Shown one piece after another: positions 5,611 to 13,996 of a stretch of 35,510 bases of DNA. Position 1 is the first letter of the stretch. Every line of letters begins with the position of its first letter. The stretch lies in the NCBI GenBank assembly GCA_947305705.1, contig CAMZEB010000009.1, positions 1 through 35,510 of the forward strand, read 5' to 3'. A program made the position numbers and the translations under genes. The notes beneath the pieces were generated by a model. That model did no database searches, was not told the DNA's origin, and was given only the letters and a program-made list of their open reading frames with translations. Origin of the DNA: an uncultured Candidatus Saccharibacteria bacterium (lineage in GTDB: Bacteria; Patescibacteriota; Saccharimonadia; Saccharimonadales; Saccharimonadaceae).

Positions 5611-7356
5611 ATGGCCTTATCGAATACTGCTGTACCTATTTATTACGGCCAGTTTCGAGAGGCCGTTTTAAATTTGGAGATTCCAATCAATCGAGAGATT
5701 GAAATGGAAATGAATCGGATTGACGCACTCATTGCCGACCCGAATATTTATTATGACCCAGCCCCTTTAGAAGGATACATTCGTTTTTGCGAGAATGAGC
5801 TAACACTGACCGATGGATCCGATCTAGTATTACTAGACACATTCAAACTGTGGGCAGAACAATTATTCTGTTGGTACTATTTTGTTGAAAGATCTGTATA
5901 TGAACCAAATAAGAATGGTCATGGCGGACATTATGTGACTAAAAAGATTAAGAAGCGTTTGATTAATAAACAGTATTTGATTATTACAAGAAATGCTGCA
6001 AAATCTATGTATCTTTCAACTATACACGCTTATTATCTTACGGTTGACGGAACAACTACTGATCAAATTGTTACCGCCCCTACAGTTCGACAGTCGGAAG
6101 AGACTTTATCTCCTATAAGAACCGCTATAACTAGGTCACGAGGTCCACTGTTTAAATTTATGACAGATGGTTCTTTGCAAAATACTACAGGATCTAAAGC
6201 GAATCGTGTTAAGCTCGCATCCACCAAAAAGGGTATTGAGAATTTTTTAACTAATTCTATTATTGAGACTCGCCCTATGAGCATTGACAAACTTCAGGGT
6301 TTGCGATGCAAGGTCGCTACGGTCGACGAATGGCTCTCTGGCGACACACGAGAAGACGTTATAGGTCCTTTGGAGCAAGGCGCATCCAAGCTTGATGATT
6401 ACTTGATCATTGCTGCTAGCTCTGAAGGCACGGTTAGAAACGGTCCTGGCGATACAATCAAAATGGAACTTATGAGTATACTTAAGGGTGAGTATATTGC
6501 TCCTAATGTTTCTATTTGGTACTATAAGTTAGATGATATTAAGGAAGTATCTGACCCCTCGATGTGGCTTAAAGCAAACCCTAATCTTGGGAAAACAGTA
6601 ACTTATGATGTGTATCAGAGGGATGTGGAGAGAGCTGAGAAAGTTCCATCGACAAAGAATGATATTTTAGCAAAACGTTTTAATCTTCCAATGGAAGGTT
6701 ATACATACTTTTTCACATATGAAGCCACTCTACCTCATAGGCCAAGATCTTTTCGTGGAATGCCATGCGCTCTTGGAATGGACCTTTCTCGTGGCGATGA
6801 CTTTTGCGCATTTACATTTTTGTTTCCGGTATCCGGAGATGCATTCGGCGTTAAAGCTTTAAGCTTTATTTCTGAGAAGACATTACAGCAGCTTCCTCTT
6901 GCAATGCGCAATGCTTATGAAGAGTTTATTAAAGAAGGAACATTAATTGTTATGGATGGTGTTACTCTTGATCTTGATAGAGTATATGACATGCTTGACT
7001 CGCACATCATTAATAACAATTACGATGTTCGTTCTGTTGGCTATGACCCTTATAACGCGGACAAGTTCATTACCAGATGGGAACTTGAGAATGGCCCATT
7101 TGGCATTGAAAAAGTAATACAGGGTTCAAAAACAGAATCCGTTCCGCTTGGGGAGCTTCGCAAGCTTGCAGAGGAGAGGCTACTGTTGTTCGATGAGAGT
7201 ATTATGACATTCTGCATGGGAAACTGTATTACTTTAGAAGACACGAATGGCAATAGGAAGCTTCTTAAAGAGCGTCGAGATAAGAAGATTGACAATGTGT
7301 CGGCTATGATGGACGCGTATATAAGCTATAAGAATAATCGGGACGCATTCGAATAA
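5611..7356 (+). CDS. terL: Terminase large subunit, HK97/Terminase_1 type
   Basis: A 581-residue packaging motor that pumps DNA into the prohead and cuts concatemers. The ATPase half has a degenerate Walker A at residues 126-132 (TRNAAKS, Lys131) and Walker B VATVDE at 235-240 (Asp239, Glu240). The RNase H-like nuclease half starts at about 385 with Asp391 in LGMDLSRGDD, continues with GYDPYNADKF at about 477, and ends with Asp568 in the VSAMMDAY helix. Length and motif order fit the family. ATG 5611 follows a TAAGGAG SD. Unusually, it is separated from the small terminase-like gene by about 5 kb and is embedded among the tag-protein genes. Confidence 0.95.
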   Translation: MALSNTAVPIYYGQFREAVLNLEIPINREIEMEMNRIDALIADPNIYYDPAPLEGYIRFCENELTLTDGSDLVLLDTFKLWAEQLFCWYYFVERSVYEPNKNGHGGHYVTKKIKKRLINKQYLIITRNAAKSMYLSTIHAYYLTVDGTTTDQIVTAPTVRQSEETLSPIRTAITRSRGPLFKFMTDGSLQNTTGSKANRVKLASTKKGIENFLTNSIIETRPMSIDKLQGLRCKVATVDEWLSGDTREDVIGPLEQGASKLDDYLIIAASSEGTVRNGPGDTIKMELMSILKGEYIAPNVSIWYYKLDDIKEVSDPSMWLKANPNLGKTVTYDVYQRDVERAEKVPSTKNDILAKRFNLPMEGYTYFFTYEATLPHRPRSFRGMPCALGMDLSRGDDFCAFTFLFPVSGDAFGVKALSFISEKTLQQLPLAMRNAYEEFIKEGTLIVMDGVTLDLDRVYDMLDSHIINNNYDVRSVGYDPYNADKFITRWELENGPFGIEKVIQGSKTESVPLGELRKLAEERLLLFDESIMTFCMGNCITLEDTNGNRKLLKERRDKKIDNVSAMMDAYISYKNNRDAFE

Positions 7357-7383
7357 TTCGGCTCATACGGGAGGAAAATCAAA

Positions 7384-7941
7384 ATGGAATATTATTTACA
7401 GCACCATGGAATTAAAGGCCAAAAGTGGGGAGTACGACGTTACCAGAATGAGGACGGGACTTTAACTGAGGCCGGAAAGAAGAGATACGGTTTTTGGGAC
7501 CGTCGAAAACATGGGCGAGAGATATCAAGAGATTACAACAAAGCATATTACGATACTTTAGAGAAACTTCAATCTGAATCTAAAGAGTATCAGGAAGCAT
7601 CCAGGAAACAGAATAAAATCGCAGACCGATATGGTCTTGATGAAGATGGTAGACCCACTAAAAAGCTTGATGAGGCGACCGGGCTTGATTCGCTTGCAGA
7701 TGCATGGGATCAGCGCCAGGCGGCTAAACGCTATAAAGAGCAAGAGGATATTATTCTTGATCTAAATGAGGATTTTTATAAAAAAGCAGAAGCGTATGCC
7801 GAAAAAACTGTAATATCTAAATACGGAGATACTGCATTATCCGATATGAACCGATATAGAGGGCAAAATGCAGCCGCATTAGTCACAGCAATATTACTTG
7901 CCGGAGGAACAATGCTGATTGCAAATTCCATTAATAGGTAG
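7384..7941 (+). CDS. KWG-tag protein 3, C-terminal membrane segment
   Basis: A 185-residue protein preceded by GGGAGGAAAA. The tag occupies residues about 5-35 (HHGIKGQKWGVRRYQNEDGT, then LTEAGKKRYG). The middle 120 residues are helical and charged. Residues about 160-180 (AALVTAILLAGGTMLIANSI) form one hydrophobic segment right at the C terminus, as in tail-anchored proteins. A 34-base stretch in the tag (7444-7477) is identical to 8949-8982 in tag protein 5, suggesting recent exchange or duplication of the tag region. The body has no recognisable domain. The tag family is clear; function is unknown. Confidence 0.65.
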   Translation: MEYYLQHHGIKGQKWGVRRYQNEDGTLTEAGKKRYGFWDRRKHGREISRDYNKAYYDTLEKLQSESKEYQEASRKQNKIADRYGLDEDGRPTKKLDEATGLDSLADAWDQRQAAKRYKEQEDIILDLNEDFYKKAEAYAEKTVISKYGDTALSDMNRYRGQNAAALVTAILLAGGTMLIANSINR

Positions 7942-7950
7942 GAGTAAATG

Positions 7951-8838
7951 ATGGAACTCTATTTACAGCATCATGGCATTTTTGGCCAAAAGTGGGGAAA
8001 AAGACATGGCCCTCCATATCCACTCGGTGGCGGTAAATATTTTAAAGAATACAGAAAGAAGCTTAAAAGAAAAGAGCGTAAAGATAATAGCTTATACAAC
8101 AAAAAACATTATGATAAGACTATTACTAAAGGAACCGTTCTATCGACATTAAGCTACGACAAAGATCGCACAAAAGATGTCGATATGTTTTATGCGGCGT
8201 ACAAGCCGTTAGATAAACATCAGTACAATGCTCTTTTTAATAAAAAAGTTCAGCAGGATGTATATGACGAAAATGGAAATCGAATTGGCCATGACACATT
8301 TTATAAGTTTCGTATAAATAATGTGGCTAACAAGGATATTAAAGTTGCTAGCGAAGATTCAGGAGCTGATACATTTAAGGAGCTTTGGTCTAAAGATAGA
8401 GACTTTTATAACTTTGTTATAGACCCGTCAAGAATGCAAAGTCATTTTGTTGACAGTAAGTATCGTTTTAAAGGCTATAGAGAAGCTCGATCTGCTCTTG
8501 AAAAAATGAGGAACGATAACTATGTGCCAACAGAAAAAGAAGTGCATACAATTTATAGAATGTTTAATTATGTAATACCATCCGATGGCGGCGGAAACGC
8601 AAGAATGGCGAAAGATGTAGCAACACAAAGAGCAAAGCTTTTTAAGGCACTGAACAATAAAGGGTATGGCGCAATGCTGGACACTAATGACGCTATATAT
8701 GGTGGGTTTAAAGCCACTGCCCCAGTAATAGTATTTGATATGTCCTCCATAGTTTTGCAAGATGCTAATAGAGTTACAACAAAATCAAAAAGATTTTCAA
8801 ATGCTGCTTTTCTTGGGCGTAAGGTTCTTGGAATTTGA
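7951..8838 (+). CDS. KWG-tag protein 4, enzyme-like body, possibly ART-fold
   Basis: A 295-residue protein. ATG 7951 is preferred over ATG 7948 for SD spacing and for alignment with MEYYLQHHGI. The tag is shortened: HHGIFGQKWG, then KRHGPPYPL instead of VRRYQNEDG. The body begins at about 50 with TITKGTVLSTLSYDKDRTK and later DMFYAAY, and ends with NKGYGAMLDTNDAIYGGF and APVIVFD (about 232-262). A 'KGT' strand early and a 'GY.A..D.ND...PVIVF' ending is reminiscent of ADP-ribosyltransferase-fold proteins encoded beside phage heads. The ExE motif is not evident, so activity is doubtful. It is the best candidate for an effector among the six. The family assignment is tentative. Confidence 0.55.
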   Translation: MELYLQHHGIFGQKWGKRHGPPYPLGGGKYFKEYRKKLKRKERKDNSLYNKKHYDKTITKGTVLSTLSYDKDRTKDVDMFYAAYKPLDKHQYNALFNKKVQQDVYDENGNRIGHDTFYKFRINNVANKDIKVASEDSGADTFKELWSKDRDFYNFVIDPSRMQSHFVDSKYRFKGYREARSALEKMRNDNYVPTEKEVHTIYRMFNYVIPSDGGGNARMAKDVATQRAKLFKALNNKGYGAMLDTNDAIYGGFKATAPVIVFDMSSIVLQDANRVTTKSKRFSNAAFLGRKVLGI

Positions 8839-8873
8839 TATTTTAAAAAGTTAATTAAGGACGGTGAGGTTTA

Positions 8874-9539
8874 GTGCCTATAGTATATTCTCAAGATTAT
8901 TTGGTCCACTATGGTATTAAAGGTCAAAAGTGGGGAGTACGCCGTTATCAGAATGAGGACGGGACTTTAACTGAGGCCGGAAGAAAACGTTATGGAGTGG
9001 ACTTAGACATTAATGATAAGAGCCGCACAAACATTGCAAGGATTAGAAAAGGCGAAGCTTATCGCCGGCTTGACTATGCTATGAAAAATAATCCTACAAA
9101 TACATATAGAATCGGTCAATTACAAGCTAATGTCCGAAATGCGGAAAGAAGTGAAAAGCTAGCAAAACGAATTGATAGGGGTTCTATCCTGGCAGCAAGG
9201 GGTGATACGATTACTAGAAATAAGCAAAAAAAACTTATGGCATATGGAGCCAGCGTTGTTGCTTCAATGGCTACTACGGCTATTTTAGCCAAGGGAATCG
9301 GCAATCTTATGAGCACCGGTCAATATACTGCCGGCCATTTGGCGACTGCTCAGATTTTTAATAAATATGCCAATGCTGCTTTTACCGCCGCATTTGTTGG
9401 ATACGCAATTAAGAAGAACGCTGATAATGCGGCTCTAAGAGCTTATAATGCTTCCAAATATAATGGAACCGGTACTATTAAAAACATTGGTGGGCAGGAG
9501 TATAAGGATGTCGTCGATAGAAGAAAGCGGGAGGGATAA
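8874..9539 (+). CDS. KWG-tag protein 5, two hydrophobic segments
   Basis: A 221-residue protein with a GTG start at 8874 after GGTGAGG. A short extra N terminus (MPIVYSQDYL) precedes the tag at about 11-41 (VHYGIKGQKWGVRRYQNEDG, then TLTEAGRKRYG). A basic helical region (about 45-120) follows. Residues about 123-146 (AYGASVVASMATTAILAKGI) and 153-178 (LATAQIFNKYANAAFTAAFV) are hydrophobic, then a basic tail. Tag plus hydrophobic pair resembles tag protein 1, although the bodies do not align by eye. A membrane-active virion cargo is a reasonable guess and no more than that. Confidence 0.65.
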   Translation: MPIVYSQDYLVHYGIKGQKWGVRRYQNEDGTLTEAGRKRYGVDLDINDKSRTNIARIRKGEAYRRLDYAMKNNPTNTYRIGQLQANVRNAERSEKLAKRIDRGSILAARGDTITRNKQKKLMAYGASVVASMATTAILAKGIGNLMSTGQYTAGHLATAQIFNKYANAAFTAAFVGYAIKKNADNAALRAYNASKYNGTGTIKNIGGQEYKDVVDRRKREG

Positions 9540-9541
9540 TA

Positions 9542-10240
9542 ATGTACGCGTATGATGAAAGTCAATTGATAGTTCATTATGGCATTAAAGGCCAAAAGTG
9601 GGGAGTAAGGCGCTGGCAAAATGAAGACGGAACATTTAATGAAGCCGGAAAAAGAAAATACTTTGGGCAAGGATACTATAATAGTAAATCTAATAGATGG
9701 AATAACAAAGCGGATAAAGCTCAACGTATGGCCGACATGAACCGACGGGCTTCGGAGACTGGCCCAAAAATTTTATCTGGAATCTATAAAAGCAACGAGC
9801 GATATTATCAAGCCGAAGCTGATAAATTTCGCAATAGATCTAATAGAGCAAAACAGAAGGCCAATGCAATCATTGCTAGGAATTCTAATAAAGAATTATC
9901 AAAAATTAGATACAATGAACAGATCAAAGAGGCGGTAAAGAAATACCAAGCGGCATATGATCGTGCAAGCGAGGCTTCCGATCGAGCAGACGCGATGGCC
10001 GACGCTGCAAGATTAATGCGGAAGGGTCTTGGTAAAAATAATTTAACTAGAACTATTAGAGCTGCTCGAAATAAGACTTCGGAAGCTAAGGCTTACAATA
10101 AAGCTATGGACGAGGCTACAGATGCTTTGGATCGCGCTGATGAATTATGGGTAGAGGCCAATAGACTCCGGAAGGACACTGGTAGAAATCGAATTTCTAG
10201 AACTATTAATAATATTAAATATGATTCAAATCGCCGTTAA
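9542..10240 (+). CDS. KWG-tag protein 6, basic helical repeats
   Basis: A 232-residue, very basic helical protein starting two bases after the previous stop. The tag lies at about 11-41 (VHYGIKGQKWGVRRWQNEDG, then TFNEAGKRKY). The rest is Lys/Arg/Ala/Asn-rich coiled helix without hydrophobic segments. The C-terminal part contains two related units of about 50 residues: DRASEASDRADAMADAARL with NLTRTIRAARNK, and DEATDALDRADELWVEANRL with RISRTINNIK. The same TCTAGAACTATTA word encodes the closing part of each unit. It is the kind of protein that could condense or coat DNA, like T4 internal proteins. The gene directly precedes the portal gene. Function is inferred. Confidence 0.65.
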   Translation: MYAYDESQLIVHYGIKGQKWGVRRWQNEDGTFNEAGKRKYFGQGYYNSKSNRWNNKADKAQRMADMNRRASETGPKILSGIYKSNERYYQAEADKFRNRSNRAKQKANAIIARNSNKELSKIRYNEQIKEAVKKYQAAYDRASEASDRADAMADAARLMRKGLGKNNLTRTIRAARNKTSEAKAYNKAMDEATDALDRADELWVEANRLRKDTGRNRISRTINNIKYDSNRR

Positions 10241-10252
10241 AAGGAGCTTATA

Positions 10253-11515
10253 ATGCCAACACTAATTGAGCGTTTCAAAAGCGGATGGGACGCTTTTATA
10301 AACAATAAAGACCCTACCTATTCGCAAGTGCAATACGGGTCTAGTAGCTATTATAGACCGGATAGAGCTCGTTTAACTCGCGGAAACGAACGATCGATAG
10401 TGACTGCTATTTACAATAAGATAGCAATCGACGTAGCGCAAGTTCGTATTCAGCATGTTATGGTTGACGAGAATGGACGATATGTAGAAACCATTGACTC
10501 CGACCTTAACTATGCCCTTTCCACAGAAGCAAATATTGACCAAACGGCCCGTTCTTTTATTCAGGATGCCGTCATGTCTATGTTTGATGAAGGGGTTGTC
10601 GCAATCGTTCCAGTTAGAACCGATGTCGATCCCACACTTGGGGGCGGATTTAAAATTGGCCAATTACGTACTGGTAAGATAGTTCAATGGTATCCGCAGC
10701 ATATTAGGGTTAGTCTTTATAACGATCAAAATGGAAGACGAGAAGAACTAATTTTCCCAAAGTCAATGTGTGCTATTATCGAGAATCCATTCTATTCTAT
10801 CATGAATGAACCAAACTCTACTCTACAGCGTCTTATTCGTAAGCTTGCATTACTCGATGGAATCGACGAACAAACTAGTTCTGGAAAATTAGATTTAATT
10901 ATTCAGTTACCGTATATAATTAAAACTGAAGCTCGTCGTCAGCAGGCCGAACTTAGACGGAAAGACATCGAAATGCAGTTATCTGGGTCTAAGTATGGTA
11001 TTGCTTATACTGATGGAACTGAGCGTATTACTCAGCTTAATAGACCTCTTGAGAATAACTTGCTTAAGCAGATAGAATACTTAACAAATGTGCTGTATAG
11101 CCAGCTCGGTTTTTCAGAAGAGATCCTTAAAGGAATAGCCGATGATAAAACTATGCTGAACTATAATAACCATATTATAGAGCCAATTCTATCTGCGTTT
11201 ATAGATGAAATGGGACGAAAGTTCTTAACTAAAAATGCAAGGACTAGAGGCCAACGGTTAATGTTCTTCCAAGATCCATTCAAGCTCATCCCAGTTACTA
11301 GTATTGCGGAGCTTTCTGATAAGCTTACTCGTAACGAGATAATGTCCTCGAATGAGGTTCGTTCGCTTCTTGGCTTAAAGCCTTCTAAGAATCCAAAGGC
11401 TGATGAGCTTAGAAATAAAAATATGCCAGATCAGAAGACGGGGCCTTCCGAGATTGTTCCATCTGATGATACGGCAGAAAATACTACAGAAGGAGAAATT
11501 CAAAATGGGACGTAA
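10253..11515 (+). CDS. Portal protein, HK97 type
   Basis: A 420-residue portal, forming the dodecameric ring at the head vertex through which DNA passes and to which the neck binds. It starts at ATG 10253 after AAAGGAG. Diagnostic features are the N-terminal RSIVTAIYNKIAIDVAQVRI region (about 46-65), KIVQWYPQHIRVSL, the long helical LIRKLALLDG stretch, the stem/clip part with EYLTNVLYSQLGFSEEILKG and DDKTMLNYNNHII, and the C-terminal TRNEIMSSNEVRSLLGLKPS motif typical of Phage_portal proteins. Length is normal. It overlaps the next gene by 11 bases, implying coupled translation of portal and protease-capsid. Confidence 0.93.
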   Translation: MPTLIERFKSGWDAFINNKDPTYSQVQYGSSSYYRPDRARLTRGNERSIVTAIYNKIAIDVAQVRIQHVMVDENGRYVETIDSDLNYALSTEANIDQTARSFIQDAVMSMFDEGVVAIVPVRTDVDPTLGGGFKIGQLRTGKIVQWYPQHIRVSLYNDQNGRREELIFPKSMCAIIENPFYSIMNEPNSTLQRLIRKLALLDGIDEQTSSGKLDLIIQLPYIIKTEARRQQAELRRKDIEMQLSGSKYGIAYTDGTERITQLNRPLENNLLKQIEYLTNVLYSQLGFSEEILKGIADDKTMLNYNNHIIEPILSAFIDEMGRKFLTKNARTRGQRLMFFQDPFKLIPVTSIAELSDKLTRNEIMSSNEVRSLLGLKPSKNPKADELRNKNMPDQKTGPSEIVPSDDTAENTTEGEIQNGT

Positions 11516-13340
11516 ATACGATTTTGGCGGTTATGCTACCAAGAACGATATTAGATGTTCCGATGGACGTACTATTCGTAGAGATGCTTTTAAGGAGCAG
11601 GATGGTGCAAAGGTGCCGCTGGTATGGCAGCATCTGCACGATGACCCGAGTAACGTGCTTGGACATGCCATTCTTGAAAATCGTAATGATGGCGTATATG
11701 CATACTGCACATTCAATAACTCCCCAAAAGGCACGACGACGAAGTCGTTAGTGGAACATGGTGATGTAGTAGCATTATCCATTTATGCCAATCAGCTTAA
11801 GCAGCAGGGCGGTAATGTGCTGCATGGATGCATTCGAGAAGTAAGCGTTGTTCTTGCTGGCGCTAATCCGGGGGCACTTATCGATACTCCAGTTTTAGAG
11901 CATGGCGATACATACGTAGAGCTGGAAGATGAGGCCACGATTTACACCGACTCGGCTATTGAACTTTATCATGCTGACAAGGATGATGAAGACGCTGATG
12001 AAACTAAAGAGAAGAAGGAAGAGGGTAATGAGCCCGCTCCTAATACTGTAAATAATAATTCCAATAAGGAGGAAAAAGAAATGAAGGAAAAGACCGTTAA
12101 GGATGTTTGGGAAACTTTAACTGAAGAGCAGAAGCAGGTCGTCTATTTCATGATTGGCCAGGCAGTTGAGGATGCTCAGGGAAATGATGATGACGATGAT
12201 GATGCTAAGCACTATGATTTTGGAGGCGATGCTATGAAGCACAATGTTTTTGACAACAGCATTGATACCAGTTTCACCCCTATCACCACTGAGGAGTTTA
12301 CTCAGATTATGAATGACGCCAAGCGGCTTGGCAGTATGTCTGATGCTGTTATGCAGCATATGGATGGCGGCGTATTGGCTCATGCCGACACTCAGCCTCA
12401 GTATGGCATTGAGAATATTGACTACCTGTTCCCCGAAGCCCGCACCCTTGGTGGAACTCCTACCTTTATTCGTAGAGATAACGGCTGGGTTACTAAGGTT
12501 ATGAACGGTGTTCATCGTAGTCCCTTCTCTCGGATTAAGTCGGTGTTTGCTAATATTTCCGAAGATGAGGCTCGGGCTAAGGGTTATATTAAGGGCAATA
12601 TGAAGCGCGATGAGGTGTTCACTCTGCTGAAGCGTACTACTTCCGCTACCACTGTGTATAAGAAGCAGAAGATGGATCGCGATGATGTTGTGGATATTAC
12701 CGATTTCGATGTGGTCGCATGGCTGAAGACCGAGATGCGCAGCATGCTGGATGAGGAGATCGCTCGCGCTATCCTGATTAGTGATGGCCGTAGTGCTTCT
12801 GATGATGATAAGATCAACGAGGTGAACATTCGTCCTATCTGGAAGGATGAGGATCTGTACACTATCAAGCAGGCGGTCACCGTTGCTGCTAACGCTGATG
12901 ATGACGATGTCGCCAAGGCTATGATTAAGGCCGCCGTCAAGGGCCGCAAGAACTATAAGGGCTCCGGCAATCCTACTTTATTCACCACTGAGGATGAGCT
13001 GACCAATATGCTGCTCCTGGAAGATAATCAGGGTCATCGGTTATATGATTCTCTGGAGAAGCTGGCTACTGCTATGCGTGTTCGCGAGATCGTGACCGTT
13101 CCTTCTATGGAGAATCAGACTCGCACTGATGCTGCCGGCACTACTCGTACTCTGCTGGGTATCATTGTCAATCTTGATGACTATAATGTTGGTGCGGACA
13201 AGGGCGGTGCCGTCAATATGTTCGACGACTTCGACATCGACTACAATCAGCAGAAGTACCTGATCGAGACTCGTTGCTCTGGCGCTCTTGTTAAGCCTTA
13301 CTCCGCTATTGCTCTGGAGAAGGTTGTTGGTAATAACTAA
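11505..13340 (+). CDS. Fused prohead protease and major capsid protein
   Basis: A 611-residue polyprotein. ATG 11505, after AGGAG, is chosen because the upstream frame lies inside the portal gene. Residues about 1-150 are an HK97-like (S78-type) protease: His43 in VWQHLHDDP and Ser92 in VVALSIYANQ. A Glu/Asp/Lys-rich linker (about 155-200) and a delta-like helix (KTVKDVWETLTEEQK) follow, then an Asp run and, from about 240, an HK97-fold capsid protein (TLGGTPTFIRRDNGW, RIKSVFANISEDEARAKG, C-terminal KYLIETRCSGALVKPYSAI). Codon use becomes strongly biased in the capsid part. An internal start at 12081 could yield capsid protein alone. The acidic YDFGGDAMKHNVF region is a plausible maturation site. 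Confidence 0.92.
   Translation: MGRKYDFGGYATKNDIRCSDGRTIRRDAFKEQDGAKVPLVWQHLHDDPSNVLGHAILENRNDGVYAYCTFNNSPKGTTTKSLVEHGDVVALSIYANQLKQQGGNVLHGCIREVSVVLAGANPGALIDTPVLEHGDTYVELEDEATIYTDSAIELYHADKDDEDADETKEKKEEGNEPAPNTVNNNSNKEEKEMKEKTVKDVWETLTEEQKQVVYFMIGQAVEDAQGNDDDDDDAKHYDFGGDAMKHNVFDNSIDTSFTPITTEEFTQIMNDAKRLGSMSDAVMQHMDGGVLAHADTQPQYGIENIDYLFPEARTLGGTPTFIRRDNGWVTKVMNGVHRSPFSRIKSVFANISEDEARAKGYIKGNMKRDEVFTLLKRTTSATTVYKKQKMDRDDVVDITDFDVVAWLKTEMRSMLDEEIARAILISDGRSASDDDKINEVNIRPIWKDEDLYTIKQAVTVAANADDDDVAKAMIKAAVKGRKNYKGSGNPTLFTTEDELTNMLLLEDNQGHRLYDSLEKLATAMRVREIVTVPSMENQTRTDAAGTTRTLLGIIVNLDDYNVGADKGGAVNMFDDFDIDYNQQKYLIETRCSGALVKPYSAIALEKVVGNN
12065..12083 (+). promoter_or_regulatory. Internal ribosome site and start for a free capsid protein
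   Basis: TAAGGAGG (12065-12072) is a near-perfect SD, eight bases before an in-frame ATG at 12081 inside the protease-capsid gene. Initiation there gives a 419-residue product beginning MKEKTVKDVWE, which is delta-region plus capsid without the protease. It sits exactly in the linker between the two domains. The signal is directly visible; its use is inferred. Confidence 0.75.
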
Positions 13341-13369
13341 CTATTTGATGTAAAAGGAGGACCATAAGA

Positions 13370-13672
13370 ATGTTTACTTTATTTGCTAAGGCTTGGGAAA
13401 AGTTTGCCAAGAGTGTTATTCTGTTCTACAAGGCCTCTGACGGGATTCTGTATTATGGTAAGACCGGTACCACTTATACTAACCCCGTTTCTAAGGCTGA
13501 GCTCGGCAACTTGTTTAAGAAGGGTATGGTCGTTATTGACACTGGCGACGATTTCGTTCGTCCTACGTTCTTTGGCGAGGATACCAATTACGCCTATGTG
13601 GGCAGCGTTCGCGCTGATAGCTCCGATAAGGCTGTTGAGACCTTGTATTATTCTGACGGTTACGAGGGCTAA
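13370..13672 (+). CDS. Small head protein following the capsid gene
   Basis: A 100-residue protein starting at ATG 13370 after an AAAAGGAGG SD. The N-terminal 25 residues look like an amphipathic helix (LFAKAWEKFAKSVILFYKA). The rest is beta-rich with Gly and Tyr (GILYYGKTGTTYTN, TYAYVGSVRADSS-like strands). Its codon use resembles that of the capsid gene, which suggests a high copy number. Position and size suit a head decoration or head-completion protein, but no family is recognised with certainty. No DNA-binding or enzyme motif is seen. Confidence 0.6.
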   Translation: MFTLFAKAWEKFAKSVILFYKASDGILYYGKTGTTYTNPVSKAELGNLFKKGMVVIDTGDDFVRPTFFGEDTNYAYVGSVRADSSDKAVETLYYSDGYEG

Positions 13673-13681
13673 CTAGAACTT

Positions 13682-13996
13682 ATGAAATATTATGGAAATG
13701 TTGGGTACAGAAACACTAAAGAAATTCGCCCTGGAGTATGGGACACCGAGAATGTAGTAGAGCGCCCTTATTATGGGGATGTTTTAGAACCTTCTAGACG
13801 GTTTTCATCTTCCGACAAAGTGAATGATGATATTTCCGTCGAGAATAGGGTCAGCATTATCTCGGACCCATTCGCGATAGAGAATTTCCATAATATTCTT
13901 TATATTTCCTGGATGGGCTCTAACTGGAAAGTTACGAAAGTTGATGTGCAGTTCCCAAGGTTGATATTAACGCTTGGAGGTGTTTATAGTGTCTAG
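13682..13996 (+). CDS. Head-closure (stopper)-like protein
   Basis: A 104-residue beta-rich protein: KYYGNVGY, then RPGVWDTENVVERPYYGDVL, DKVNDDISVENRVSIISDPF, ISWMGSNWKVTKVDVQFPRL and ILTLGGVY. The 'pGVW......RpYyGD' start and 'NRVSII.DPFA.ENFHNI.Y..WMG..WKVT.V....PRLIL..GGVY' pattern is a recurring neck protein of Bacillota siphoviruses, in the place of head-closure proteins that seal the portal after packaging. No strong SD precedes ATG 13682. Its stop overlaps the next start by eight bases. The function is inferred from gene order plus family resemblance. Confidence 0.65.
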   Translation: MKYYGNVGYRNTKEIRPGVWDTENVVERPYYGDVLEPSRRFSSSDKVNDDISVENRVSIISDPFAIENFHNILYISWMGSNWKVTKVDVQFPRLILTLGGVYSV

